Below, piece after piece: positions 27,876 through 37,418 of a stretch of 64,000 bases of DNA. Origin of the DNA: Bacteroidales bacterium (GTDB lineage Bacteria > Bacteroidota > Bacteroidia > Bacteroidales > UBA932); contig JAQYTJ010000036.1 of NCBI GenBank assembly GCA_028724885.1, forward strand, positions 62,001 to 126,000, given 5' to 3'. Under the pieces are notes generated by a model. That model ran no database searches and was not told where the DNA came from. It was given only the letters and a program-made list of their open reading frames with translations. Each line of letters opens with the position of its first letter. The stretch's first letter is position 1. The position numbers and the translations under genes were made by a program.

Positions 27876-28017
27876 AAAGCCCTGTCGCTGAATATGGCTT
27901 GTAGTGTACTGTAGAAGGGTGCCATGCGACATCGTTGGGTAAAAAAGTGGTCGATGTCGAGATACCCTGGCAAGGAATGGCCTCAGCGGCATGTCCCTCG
28001 ACAGTCATCTGCGAGAT
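27876..28017. repeat. 142-bp direct repeat, right copy
   Basis: Right partner of 26660-26801. The internal inverted arms CGACATCG and CGATGTCG are conserved although one variable base lies just beside the left arm. An open frame reading through the repeat into the tandem units downstream has no other support and is not called. Confidence 0.9.
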
Positions 28018-28066
28018 TTATCGTGGAAAACCTAGTTGTAAATACAGGCTGTTGAATTGGTCCGTT

Positions 28067-28168
28067 TACGGCAGTGCAGACGGCGGAAGTTGCTGGCAGT
28101 CCTATTGGGCTTTCCTCTACGGCAGTGCAGACGGCGGAGGTCGATGGAGGTTCTATTTGGCTTTTTGC
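28067..28168. repeat. Tandem duplication of a 51-bp unit
   Basis: Units 28067-28117 and 28118-28168 both start TACGGCAGTGCAGACGGCGG and end in a CTATT-GGCTTT block, with several differences in between. The second unit overlaps the last codons of the minus-strand U32 peptidase gene, so the duplication may have copied the gene's 3' end outward. Apart from this and the 142-bp repeat, the gap 27811-28152 contains nothing I can name. Confidence 0.75.
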
Positions 28169-29418
28169 CAGATGTAGACTTTGTCGCCGCGGCGAAGCTT
28201 ATGTTCGCCTTTCCAGTCGTCAGGGAAAATGATCGGGATGGAGCAGAAACTGCCTTTCGTGGCCTCCGGAACAGGTTTTAGGTCTACTCTGATTTCTGAA
28301 GCCGTGCCTTCGAATAAGCCAGTGGTAGAGCCTGTCACTAGAATGTCATCATTCATGTGCAGTGGGGCGGATTCAATCAATATTTCAGCAACCCCGATTT
28401 TATCGAACCAATTCGTGATTTTTCCGCAGTAAATCTTCGTGCGGGTAGACTGGCTGCCATAAACCTTGCTCCATTCACCCAGCCTGGCACCCTGATAATA
28501 GCCATCCCAGAAACCCCTATTGAACACCTCGGCAAGCCTGGACTTCAACGATGCCGCATATTCAGGAGTGTATGTCCCATCGCACACGGCATCCGCCGCC
28601 TTTCTGTAGCACTCCGCCGTGCGTTTCACATATTCAGCGCTCCTTGCCCTGCCCTCTATCTTGAAAATGCGAACCCCGGCATCAATGATCTTATCCATGA
28701 ATTCAATGGTGCAGAGGTCTTTAGGCGACATGATATATTTATTGTCGATATTCAGCTTCGTCCCTGTCTCCAGGTCGGTCACCTCGTAGCCGCGGCGGCA
28801 CAGCTGATAGCATGCCCCTCGGTTGGCTGAAGCCCCGTAAGTTTGCAGGCTCAGGTAGCATTTGCCGGAAACGGCCATGCATAGCGCCCCGTGAGCAAAC
28901 ATTTCAATACGCACAAGCTTCCCGGAAGGTCCGGTGATATGCTCCCTTTCTATGGCTTCATGAATATGTTTCACCTGATGCAGGTTTAGTTCCCTGGCCA
29001 GTACCACCACGTCTGCGAACTGAGAATAAAACCTAAGCGCTTCGACGTTGGAGACATTCAGTTGAGTGCTGATGTGCACCTCCAGACCAATCTGCCTGCA
29101 ATATGAGATGCACGCCATGTCAGAAGCTATAATCGCATCCACGCAAGCCGCCTTCGCAGTGTCAAGCGCCTCACGCATCGGCTCCAAATCTTCTTCGTAA
29201 AGCACAATATTCAAAGTCATGTAGGCCTTTACGCCTGCTTCCCTGCACAGGCGGACGATTTCCGGTAAATCAGACGGCTGGAAATTATTCGCCGAATGCG
29301 ATCGCATGTTCAGATTGCCAATCCCGAAATATACCGAATTCGCTCCGCCCTGAATCGCTGCCCGAAGGCACTCGAAGTTGCCCGCGGGGGCCATTATCTC
29401 CAAATCTTCCTTTTGCAT
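28153..29418 (-). CDS. U32-family peptidase-like protein (TrhP/RlhA type)
   Basis: The 421-residue protein starts LEIMAPAGNFECLRAAIQGG and carries the U32 signature EMFAHGALCMAVSGKCYLS near 173-191, with further Cys in RGACYQLCRRGYE (an iron-sulfur ligand set). U32 proteins such as TrhP and RlhA carry out prephenate-dependent hydroxylation of tRNA uridine or 23S rRNA cytidine; others were described as collagenases. The N-terminal TIM-barrel plus C-terminal KIEGRARSAEYV region fits the TrhP-like group. Which RNA it modifies is not decided by sequence. Transcribed alone, divergent from malQ. Confidence 0.87.
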   Translation of the reverse strand: MQKEDLEIMAPAGNFECLRAAIQGGANSVYFGIGNLNMRSHSANNFQPSDLPEIVRLCREAGVKAYMTLNIVLYEEDLEPMREALDTAKAACVDAIIASDMACISYCRQIGLEVHISTQLNVSNVEALRFYSQFADVVVLARELNLHQVKHIHEAIEREHITGPSGKLVRIEMFAHGALCMAVSGKCYLSLQTYGASANRGACYQLCRRGYEVTDLETGTKLNIDNKYIMSPKDLCTIEFMDKIIDAGVRIFKIEGRARSAEYVKRTAECYRKAADAVCDGTYTPEYAASLKSRLAEVFNRGFWDGYYQGARLGEWSKVYGSQSTRTKIYCGKITNWFDKIGVAEILIESAPLHMNDDILVTGSTTGLFEGTASEIRVDLKPVPEATKGSFCSIPIIFPDDWKGEHKLRRGDKVYIWQKAK

Positions 29419-29613
29419 GACGCAAAATTACATAATCTTTGGGATTGTTTAATATCGCATGACGCACATTCCTATATATAAGGTGAACATGTGCACGTTC
29501 GAGAAATGAGCATTTGATATTCAAAAGATTTAATAATATAAAATTTTCTTTGTAAACGTGATGTTCGGGTATAATATTTTCAGTAAAAGGTAAATTACTA
29601 ATAATTTCTTAAT

Positions 29614-32016
29614 ATGCACGTCGACATAAGCCTTGAATATTTCACTAATGACGGAGAAACCGTCGCCATCGATTTCGGGAAGGGACCCGAGAATATGATT
29701 AGGGTCATAAACGGAGTCTGGGCATCTGTCAAAGACATAGATGTCGCTAAAAAGATCTCATATTCATTCTATGTCTTGAAAGATGGAAATGTCATCAGAA
29801 AAGAGTGGAGATCGCATGTTGTCCGCATTCCTTTTGATAAAGTAAAGAATAAAGACGATTTCAGCCTTCAGATTCGCGATCGCTGGGTGGATGCTCCTGA
29901 TGATATGCCGCTGTGGTCTAAGGCATTTACGGACGTCATATTCCATAATAAGCCTGTTAAAACTAATGTGGCTGGCAATGTCTTTTTTACGCTTTCCTAT
30001 CCTGACGTACGTTCAGGAGAAGTGCTTGCTATGACAGGGAGCGGCCCTCTCTTTGATGATTGGAAGAAATTCATTCCCCTTGGTTACGAGGACCCACCGT
30101 ACAGAACTATATTCTTGAACGTAGCTGAGCCTTTCGAGTTCAAGTTCGTGATTTTGGATTCCAAGAAGGGCAGCCCGAAGCTGTGGGAATCGGGACCGAA
30201 TCATTTCCTTGCGGAAGTGCCGGCAAAAGACAGTTTCCTCGCTATCCTTAACTTGCTGCCTGATTTCGAGAGGAAGCCATGGCGGGGTACAGGCACGGTA
30301 ATCCCTATTTTCTCTCTACGGTCCGAAGATAGTTTCGGCGTGGGAGAGTTCGAGGATCTGAAAAAGCTTGCCGATTGGGCAGCTGATGCAGGCCAGAATA
30401 TAATCCAAGTACTGCCAATCAACGACACGACGACGACCAAGACTTGGACAGATTCTTATCCTTACAGTGCGATCTCAAGTTTCGCCTTGAATCCTATCTA
30501 CCTGTCTTTGACTGGCGCGGGGCATAAGCCTGATCCGGAATATAGGAAATCCCAGGCAGAGCTTAATTCTATGCAATATCTTGATTACGAAAGAGTCCTT
30601 AAGGAAAAGGAATACATGGCGAGGTGGCTTTTTCATAGGGACGGGCATAAAACGCTCTCTGGCGCAGATTTCAAGAACTTCATGCAGAAGAACGCCTATT
30701 GGCTAAAGCCGTATGCCGCTTTCTGCGTACTCAGGGATCATTTCGGAACTGCGGATTTCGATAAATGGAAGGAATATTCCGAATATGACGAGGCAAGGGT
30801 GAATGAATATTGCCGCGAACACGCAGACGATGAAGAATTCTATTACTGGATTCAGTATCATCTGGACAGGCAATTGAAAGATGCCGTTGAATATGCTCAT
30901 TCTAAAGGCATAGCCATCAAAGGAGATATTCCAATCGGCGTTTCTAGGACGAGCGTCGAAACTTGGCGTTTCCCAAAGTTATTTAATCTTGACTCCCAGG
31001 CAGGAGCACCACCTGATGCTTTCTCTGCAGATGGTCAGAACTGGGGGTTCCCTACATATAATTGGGATGAGATGGCCAAGGATGGCTATGAGTGGTGGAA
31101 AGAGCGCCTGAAGAAAATGAGCGAATATTTCGATGCCTTCAGAATCGATCATATTCTTGGATTCTTCAGAATCTGGGAAATCCCTGTCGATAAGAAATCT
31201 GGGCTTGACGGGCACTTCAATCCTGCGCTTCCGTACTCTGGCGACGAAGTTCGCAAAATGGGCTTCGATCCTAACTCTATGCTGTTCGTCCCGGACCCCC
31301 ATCATGATGGATTGTACCATCCGAGAATATCGGCCAAAAGAACCGGCGACTATAAGTCATTGACTTCTTCGTTCAAAGATAGATTCAACAGGCTGTTTGA
31401 CGATTTCTTCTATCACAGGAATGATGCCCTCTGGAAGGAAACTGCCATGAAGAGGCTTGCGGCTCTTCTGGGCGCAACGAAAATGCTGGCTTGCGGGGAA
31501 GACTTGGGGATGATCCCAGAGTGCGTCCCTGAGACGATGAGGCAGTTCCGGATACTCTCGCTTGAGGTGCAAAGGATGCCGAAGGAGTTAGGGAAAGACT
31601 TCGGCGACCCAGCAGAATATCCTTACCAGTCCGTATGCACGACCAGTTCACACGATACATCCACGCTAAGAGCTTGGTGGGAAGAAGATAGAGCGCTCAC
31701 TGACCGGTACTATCACGAGATGCTGCACTGCAATGGTGACACACCATACTTCTGCGAGCCATGGATTTGCGAAAGAATCATCGAGCAGCATCTCCTGTCG
31801 CCATCAATGCTTTGCATCCTGCCATTGCAGGACTGGGCTTCGATAGATGCTGAAGTCCGTTACCAAGGAGATCCGAAAGACGAGCGCATAAACGTACCAG
31901 CCGAAGTACCTCATTATTGGCGCTGGAGAATGCCAATCACGCTCGAAAACTTGCTCTCGAGAACAGAATTCGGAAGCAGGTTACGCAGGATGATAAAGAA
32001 TTCAGGCAGGGGCTGA
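29614..32016 (+). CDS. malQ: 4-alpha-glucanotransferase with N-terminal starch-binding domains (GH77)
   Basis: This 800-residue amylomaltase transfers maltooligosaccharide segments during glycogen/maltodextrin metabolism. Two CBM20-like domains occupy about 1-110 and 115-235. The GH77 barrel then starts with GTVIPIFSLRSEDSFGVGEF. The nucleophile Asp lies in AFRIDHILGFFRIWEIP near 507-523, the acid/base Glu in CGEDLGMIPE near 627 and the stabilising Asp in SSHDTSTLRAWW near 677. The fusion to CBM20 is the usual form in Bacteroidota and plant DPE2. The stop codon directly abuts the 3' end of the convergent beta-helix pseudogene, and no separate terminator is visible. Confidence 0.93.
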   Translation: MHVDISLEYFTNDGETVAIDFGKGPENMIRVINGVWASVKDIDVAKKISYSFYVLKDGNVIRKEWRSHVVRIPFDKVKNKDDFSLQIRDRWVDAPDDMPLWSKAFTDVIFHNKPVKTNVAGNVFFTLSYPDVRSGEVLAMTGSGPLFDDWKKFIPLGYEDPPYRTIFLNVAEPFEFKFVILDSKKGSPKLWESGPNHFLAEVPAKDSFLAILNLLPDFERKPWRGTGTVIPIFSLRSEDSFGVGEFEDLKKLADWAADAGQNIIQVLPINDTTTTKTWTDSYPYSAISSFALNPIYLSLTGAGHKPDPEYRKSQAELNSMQYLDYERVLKEKEYMARWLFHRDGHKTLSGADFKNFMQKNAYWLKPYAAFCVLRDHFGTADFDKWKEYSEYDEARVNEYCREHADDEEFYYWIQYHLDRQLKDAVEYAHSKGIAIKGDIPIGVSRTSVETWRFPKLFNLDSQAGAPPDAFSADGQNWGFPTYNWDEMAKDGYEWWKERLKKMSEYFDAFRIDHILGFFRIWEIPVDKKSGLDGHFNPALPYSGDEVRKMGFDPNSMLFVPDPHHDGLYHPRISAKRTGDYKSLTSSFKDRFNRLFDDFFYHRNDALWKETAMKRLAALLGATKMLACGEDLGMIPECVPETMRQFRILSLEVQRMPKELGKDFGDPAEYPYQSVCTTSSHDTSTLRAWWEEDRALTDRYYHEMLHCNGDTPYFCEPWICERIIEQHLLSPSMLCILPLQDWASIDAEVRYQGDPKDERINVPAEVPHYWRWRMPITLENLLSRTEFGSRLRRMIKNSGRG

Positions 32017-33430
32017 TCAATCTCCTATCAGCACCTTTGATTTAATCCGGTCGAAGCTCCGAACTTTGTCCGGATTATATTTTGCGAGGCTTTTCCATTC
32101 GTCACTGCCACTTACTCCGGCCTGCGTCCAGTCGAACTGCTTGAAGCCGATGCGCTCTTGAGCGCCTTCTTTTTCTGCATGTGGAAATCGCCGGACGATA
32201 TATTCACGAACGCAGGGTCTGCAATTATTGAATGCATGTCTTTCCCTGTGACCTTCCTCCATTCTCCAATGCTCTGTCCGTTGAAGCTCGCTTCGCCGCC
32301 GAAATGCCAATAGAGATTCTTGTCAGCGACGAAATGCAACTTGTTCCAATTGTGTCCCCACATATTCCCATCAGTGTTGCAGACGATATTTGAAGTGAAA
32401 GTGAAAGGATTGTGATCTTCTACTCGCGTCGCCTAAAGCTGTGCTAGGCTTTGGTTTAGGAATATGTTGTTTCGGATTACGTTGTTCTCGCCGTAATGCT
32501 GATGGAAGCCGCCGCTCTTGCAGCCAAAGACCAGATCGTTCTCCATCAATATTCCAGTAGAGCCATCATCTGTATAAAGCCCCCATCCTCCATAACCGTA
32601 AGAGAGGATGTCATGAACCACGTTATTGCTTACCACAGTGCCTTCTGAAAGGCCGAGCGTATAGACTGCGGCCATGTCGCTCAGCAGTCCCCCAGCAGAT
32701 GTGATGGATGTGATTATATTCGATCCTGTTCCTTTTCGCCGGGCTAGGAGCATATCCCCACACCCAGCCAACGGAGACCCCATGTGTAGTAGAAGTTGCA
32801 AATTTCATTGTGAGTGACGGCGTTGTCGGATGAATGAAATATTATCACCCCCTCGCCGCACTCCACGTCGTGGCAGCCATTCTTAATGATGCAGTTGTCC
32901 ACGCTGACGTTCTTCGTCATTGGGTCTGAAAGCGACATAGAGCCTATCTTCATCCATCCGATGCCTAGATCGTGTTGCAGCAGCGGCTTACGGAACATCC
33001 CTCGCATCCTTCCTTGAACCATATTCCGTAATTCCCCGTGTGGGCAACCTCGCAATCTGTGAATGATATTCCTTGCGAGCCGGAAATCATTACGGATGCA
33101 TCCTGAGCGGCAGCCCCTTGGCCTGGATCTAACCCTTTCCATGAAAGTGGCAATCTGGAATATTCACCGGCACCTATGATGCTGATTTCGGTGGCTGAGA
33201 TTTCAAGTGGGCGTGTGATCCTGAATATTCCTTCGTCCACATGGATAGTAGTGCCTTCGTCAGCTTTCTTTAGGGCGGCCTCCACGGTTGCCAGAGGATT
33301 GGAGGAATTGCCAGCGGCAGAGTCATTGCCACTCGGGCTTACGAATATATCATCTGATGCGACGGCGGCATTTGAAAGACTAATGAAAAATGCCGAGATT
33401 AATATTGAATATATTAGCTTTATTGCTGTT
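32017..33430 (-). pseudogene. Exported right-handed beta-helix protein, multiply frameshifted
   Basis: Pieces of one protein occur in order on the minus strand in different frames. The start is a signal-like ISAFFISLSNAAVA followed by DIFVSPSGNDSAAGNSSNPL (typical opening of beta-helix enzymes). Then come FTDCEVAHTGNYGIWF, VSVDNCIIKNGCHDVECGEG, a [14 protein letters not shown] block, [13 protein letters not shown], a nonsense codon near 32436, NMWGHNWNKLHFVADKNLYW, and a C-terminal DWTQAGVSGSDEWKSLA in a shifted frame. At least three frame changes and one stop are needed. The ancestor was probably a polysaccharide lyase or glycosidase of the pectin-lyase fold. The intact start codon cannot be located; the upstream limit is approximate. 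Confidence 0.82.
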
Positions 33431-33461
33431 AGTTTGGCACTAATTAACAAAAAATATTTAG

Positions 33462-33469
33462 TATTTTTG
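33462..33469 (+). promoter_or_regulatory. Putative -7 box (TATTTTTG) for the AsmA-like gene
   Basis: A perfect TAnnTTTG match 24 bp before the ATG at 33494. A TTTG lies upstream at 33433-33436 but with a 25-bp spacer, longer than consensus. Its position supports the later start rather than the first ATG of the open frame. Confidence 0.5.
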
Positions 33470-33493
33470 CTTAAAAACACTGATTCGTTGAAA

Positions 33494-36400
33494 ATGTTAA
33501 GGGAAATGAGGCAGAAAAGAAAATATGCTGCGCTAAGGGCTGTCCTGTTCAGCATCCTTGGTATCTGGGTTTTTGTCATCATAGTCCTTCAAGTGCTGCT
33601 GAATTCGAAGGTTATTACCAGAGTCGTGAACGCAGTGGCTTCTGAATATATTGATGGCTCCATAGAGTTCGACAAGGTCACCGCATCTATGTTCCGAAGC
33701 TTTCCTTATTTCAACGTCACAATCTACGACTTCTCCATAACTTATCCCCATGATAGATTCTCGTCTTTCGATGATTCACTGAGCGCCAACGATTTCCTGA
33801 TGAGGCAGGGGAGGGGCTATGAGACCGACACCCTAGCCCACTTCGACAGATTCTCGGCGGCAATTGATTATGTCTCGCTGATATTCGGTAAATATCGCAT
33901 AAGGCTGGCAGAACTCTCGAGACCTAGGGTCTTCGCCCATCAGTATGATTCTCTGAACGCTAACTGGAATGTGTTCAAATTCTCATTGGGAGACGGTTCA
34001 GATGCATCTTCGCATCAGCTGCCACCGATTTCCGTGTCTAGGGTACGCCTGTCGGAGAGACCATTTGTCGTGTACACAAATCCTGCCGACACAATATTCG
34101 GCACCGTGTCCCTGAAGGAACTGTTTTTCAATGGCCGCCTTACGACAGAGAAAGGCAGGAAGACCGACATATCGCTGTCTCTCGATTCTCTATTCTTTGC
34201 AGGAAGGCTGCCCGCTGACACGCTGGCTTTTGCGATGGATCAGATGCGGATTAAGAATCATGGCGAATATTTCGATGTAGGGATGAATTCCAAGGCATTC
34301 CTTGCTCTCAGATCCAATGGAAGGATGGTGATTCCGATTAACATTGACGGCCTTATCAAGCTAGATCTTGCCGAAAAAATTCTGGATGTGCCAGAATTGT
34401 CCGTCTCTGTGGCAAACGTCCTCGTTAAGGGAGATGCCTATCTCAGGCTTAGAGAGCAGAAACCTTACATCAAGGCTGATCTCTCTATCGACAAGCAGAG
34501 AGTCAGTGAGATAGCGTCGGCTTTCAAGGATAACTTCCCTGTTCTTGGAAAATTCTACACCGACGCAGCCATCACCCTCGATGCTCATTGCGATGGTGAA
34601 TATTCCGAAGGCGTTTTCCCGAATATGTCCGTGCGCCTGCGGATTCCTCGCTCCGAGATCACATACGAGGGTATGGGCGAGAAGGGTGCCTTGGATCTGG
34701 ATTTGACTTTGGCGACGGAGGACGGGAAGCTGCGTGCCAATATGCCCGATTTCTGTTTCTTGCTCAGAGGACTTGAGCTGAATCTTTCTGGGTCGTCTGG
34801 GAACCTTCTGGCCAGTGATCCGTCAATTACTCTGGATAGCGACATCAAGGTGGACCTTGACTCTCTGTCTTATCTTTTTCCTGACAGCCTAGGTATTTTT
34901 GTCTCGGGAAATTTCACGGGCAATGTTTCGGGAACCACCCTCATGTCACAGCTGGATGCATACAACTTCTCTAGCTGTGGGTTGTCTGGTACCCTGGAGA
35001 GCAGCGGCATCGAGATCAGCATCCCGCGCGACACCCTGCTGGCGTATCTCGGATCGACTTCTATCAATCTTGGACGGGATGAGGACGGCATCCATGCGAA
35101 TGGAGAGGAGAGTGTCACCTGCTTGAAAGCCGAGACCGACAGCCTTTTTGCAACTTATGGCTCCTCGATGTTCATACGGGGCAGCGGCGTGAAATTGCTT
35201 GCCCACAATTCCAGAGACGAGATCAAGTCGAATCCAGGGAAGCATCCTCTCCATGGCCACCTGGAAGTGGCGGCAATCGGTCTCAGGGGAGCGGATTCAG
35301 TGTTCGTCGGGGTCAAAGATGCCAGCAACATATTCATTTACAAGCCGGAGGTCTCGTGCGGCAAGACTATTCCTTATCTGAATCTGAATTGCAATTATGA
35401 TGGGGCGGTCTTGCGCTCAGGCGTGGACAGGTATTCTGTTTCCGGCATCAGGCTGACTGCGTCTGCGCATCCTGACGATAGGGCAGAGCTTAGCAGGAGG
35501 CAGAAACTAGATTCGCTGCACAGGCTGTATCCTTTGGTTCCTAGAGATTCGCTTTTCAGGTATGCTTTCAGATTGCTGAGGGCGGGCAGATCCGTTCCGG
35601 ATTACCTTTCCGAGGAAGATTTCAAAAAGAAGGACATAGACATCCATTTGAGCGATGCAATGGCGCAATATGTTCGCAATTGGGACTTCCTGGCAGAGTT
35701 CAAAATAGATGAAGGAACCGTAATCACCCCATACTTTCCGTTGGAAAACAAGATTTCAAATTTCGAAGGTAGGCTCAGCAATGACAAGCTGGAGCTGGCC
35801 AACGTGTCTGCTCATTCTGGAAATTCGGAGCTTTCGGTCAGAGGTTCGCTGACCGGCCTGAAGCGTGCGCTCTCTGGGCGGGAAAGGTCGCTTCTGAACC
35901 TAGATTTGAACGTGAATGCAGTACTGATAGACGTGGATGAGATATTGCAAGCCTTGAACGCCGGTAGCAAGTACGTAAAGCCTGAGAGCCTTGACGAGTC
36001 CGTCGCAGACAATGAATATATGGAAAAGGTGATGGAGAAAGCTGTACTAGACAGCACCATAGAGCGCTCAACTGTGATTTTGCCTTCCAACCTCAATGCG
36101 AAAGTGAATATTCAAGCCGACAAGGTCGTATATTCGGATATGGAGACTTCATATCTCTCTTCCGACATCGAAATGAAGCAGCGCTGCCTTCAGGTGACGA
36201 ACACCTTGATGATGACGAATATGGGCGAGGCATATCTGGAGGGTTTCTATTCCACTAAGACGAAGAAAGACTTGAAAGCAGGCTTCGATCTCACGCTTTC
36301 CAACATCACTGCCGAGAAAGTTATCCATTTGTTCCCTGCGGTGGACAGCATCGTCCCTATGTTAAAGGCTTTCAATGGCTTGCTGGATTGTGAGATGGCT

Positions 36401-37057
36401 GCTACTACCACGATAGATGAGAAAATGAATATCCTGCTTCCTACCCTGAATGGCATCATAAAGGTCGATGGCAAAAACCTGCTGCTAGAGGGTGGCAAGG
36501 AAGTGAATAAGCTTCGCAAGACGCTGATGTTCAAGAACAGGGATTCGAGCGTGATTGCAGACATGTCCATAAGAGGCATATTGAAGGACAATAAGCTTGA
36601 GATTTTCCCATTTCTCCTGAAGGTAGACCGGTATACTTTGGCTCTCAGTGGTCTGCAGAAGTTCGACCAGAATTTCAAGTACCACTTCTCTGCTTTGCGC
36701 TCTCCGATTCCGTTCCGTTTCGGGGTGAATCTGAAAGGCTCGTTCTCCGACTGGGGCTGGAAGCTTGGGAGAGCTAAGTACAAGAGCGTCAGATTGCCAT
36801 CGTTTGAAGATCAGGTGGATGCCTTGAGGCTCAATCTCGTGAATTCAATTCACAATATTTATCAAAGCGGGGTCGACCAGGCATTGCTGCGGACTGAGCA
36901 GTCTCAAGAGGCGATAGAGAAGAAAAAATCTCAGCTTGACTATTCTTCTGAGGCTCAGACCGATTCGCTCAGTACGTCCGAGAAAGGCATCATGAAAGCA
37001 TTCGAGAAGATTATCAGCGGCACGGTTGTTCAAGCTCCTGAAACAGATAATAAATAG
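33494..37057 (+). CDS. Large AsmA-like inner membrane-anchored protein
   Basis: The 1187-residue protein has an N-terminal transmembrane helix (FSILGIWVFVIIVLQVLL, about residues 19-36) preceded by basic residues, then a very long beta-rich periplasmic part. It ends with an AsmA_2-like C-terminal region (NMGEAYLEGFYSTKTKKDLK, LNGIIKVDGKNLLLEGG, FPFLLKVDRYTLALSGLQ). AsmA/TamB-type proteins form bridge-like grooves that move phospholipids toward the outer membrane. The open frame extends 106 codons upstream into antisense of the beta-helix pseudogene. ATG 33494 (or 33506) is preferred because the signal-anchor follows directly. A TATTTTTG box at 33462-33469 precedes it. Probably monocistronic. 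Confidence 0.8.
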   Translation: MLREMRQKRKYAALRAVLFSILGIWVFVIIVLQVLLNSKVITRVVNAVASEYIDGSIEFDKVTASMFRSFPYFNVTIYDFSITYPHDRFSSFDDSLSANDFLMRQGRGYETDTLAHFDRFSAAIDYVSLIFGKYRIRLAELSRPRVFAHQYDSLNANWNVFKFSLGDGSDASSHQLPPISVSRVRLSERPFVVYTNPADTIFGTVSLKELFFNGRLTTEKGRKTDISLSLDSLFFAGRLPADTLAFAMDQMRIKNHGEYFDVGMNSKAFLALRSNGRMVIPINIDGLIKLDLAEKILDVPELSVSVANVLVKGDAYLRLREQKPYIKADLSIDKQRVSEIASAFKDNFPVLGKFYTDAAITLDAHCDGEYSEGVFPNMSVRLRIPRSEITYEGMGEKGALDLDLTLATEDGKLRANMPDFCFLLRGLELNLSGSSGNLLASDPSITLDSDIKVDLDSLSYLFPDSLGIFVSGNFTGNVSGTTLMSQLDAYNFSSCGLSGTLESSGIEISIPRDTLLAYLGSTSINLGRDEDGIHANGEESVTCLKAETDSLFATYGSSMFIRGSGVKLLAHNSRDEIKSNPGKHPLHGHLEVAAIGLRGADSVFVGVKDASNIFIYKPEVSCGKTIPYLNLNCNYDGAVLRSGVDRYSVSGIRLTASAHPDDRAELSRRQKLDSLHRLYPLVPRDSLFRYAFRLLRAGRSVPDYLSEEDFKKKDIDIHLSDAMAQYVRNWDFLAEFKIDEGTVITPYFPLENKISNFEGRLSNDKLELANVSAHSGNSELSVRGSLTGLKRALSGRERSLLNLDLNVNAVLIDVDEILQALNAGSKYVKPESLDESVADNEYMEKVMEKAVLDSTIERSTVILPSNLNAKVNIQADKVVYSDMETSYLSSDIEMKQRCLQVTNTLMMTNMGEAYLEGFYSTKTKKDLKAGFDLTLSNITAEKVIHLFPAVDSIVPMLKAFNGLLDCEMAATTTIDEKMNILLPTLNGIIKVDGKNLLLEGGKEVNKLRKTLMFKNRDSSVIADMSIRGILKDNKLEIFPFLLKVDRYTLALSGLQKFDQNFKYHFSALRSPIPFRFGVNLKGSFSDWGWKLGRAKYKSVRLPSFEDQVDALRLNLVNSIHNIYQSGVDQALLRTEQSQEAIEKKKSQLDYSSEAQTDSLSTSEKGIMKAFEKIISGTVVQAPETDNK

Positions 37058-37119
37058 CACTAAAATAAAAAGTCTGATAAATAGTCCGCTGAAAATTCGA
37101 GTTTTTCAGAAAATATATT

Positions 37120-37127
37120 TAAATTTG
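37120..37127 (+). promoter_or_regulatory. Putative -7 box (TAAATTTG) for tRNA-Leu
   Basis: Perfect TAnnTTTG, about 95 bp upstream of the tRNA. The leader between contains a GAGAATC/GATTCTC inverted repeat (about 37179-37207) that could be a processing signal. No clear -33 box. Confidence 0.4.
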
Positions 37128-37222
37128 TAATACTTTCGGGCTCGGAATCGGGCAGCTTCCATAAGTCCTTTTCCCCGTGAGAATCTCGTTCACATCATCG
37201 GATTCTCTTCTCGAAAGGTTTT

Positions 37223-37303
37223 GCGGGTGTGTTGAAATTGGTAGACAAGCCAGACTTAGGATCTGGTGCCTAGTGCATATGGGTTCGAGTCCCTTCACCC
37301 GCA
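37223..37303 (+). tRNA. tRNA-Leu (anticodon UAG), integration site
   Basis: Acceptor stem GCGGGTG/CACCCGC, anticodon stem CCAGA/TCTGG with loop CTTAGGA (anticodon TAG) and a long variable arm (TGCCTAGTGCA) typical of class II tRNAs. The T-arm is GGGTTCGAGTCCC; the discriminator is A at 37303 with no encoded CCA. Its 3' terminal 13 bases plus two more form the left attachment core of the 6.5-kb element, and integration leaves the tRNA intact. Confidence 0.95.
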
Positions 37304-37305
37304 CA
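37291..37305 (+). repeat. attL core (15-bp direct repeat)
   Basis: CCCTTCACCCGCACA at the tRNA-Leu 3' end, identical to 43794-43808. The match breaks on both sides (T versus G before it, T versus A after it), which fixes the core length. Confidence 0.85.
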
Positions 37306-37307
37306 TA

Positions 37308-37341
37308 AAACCCCTCTTAATCATTTGATTTTGAGGGGTTT
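37308..37341. terminator. Hairpin terminator between tRNA-Leu and the element's last gene
   Basis: AAACCCCTC (37308-37316) pairs perfectly with GAGGGGTTT (37333-37341), followed by ATCTTTTGG on the plus strand and TTTTAT on the minus strand. Because it lies inside the element it replaces the tRNA's original terminator and also serves the convergent lipoprotein gene. Confidence 0.8.
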
Positions 37342-37418
37342 ATCTTTTGGACTGGTGTACTAAAAGTGTACTATTGGCCAAAAATGTTGTTTTTTGTCGG
37401 TTTTTGTTGGCTTATCTG

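Noticed and set aside
27935..28177. 80-residue open frame through the 142-bp repeat and the 51-bp tandem units (YGSADGG repeated)
   Set aside because: It is created by noncoding repeats and has no counterpart that continues past the left repeat copy.
33176..33493. First ATG of the long AsmA-like open frame
   Set aside because: The 106 extra codons are antisense to the beta-helix pseudogene and precede the promoter-like box; the anchor helix follows ATG 33494.
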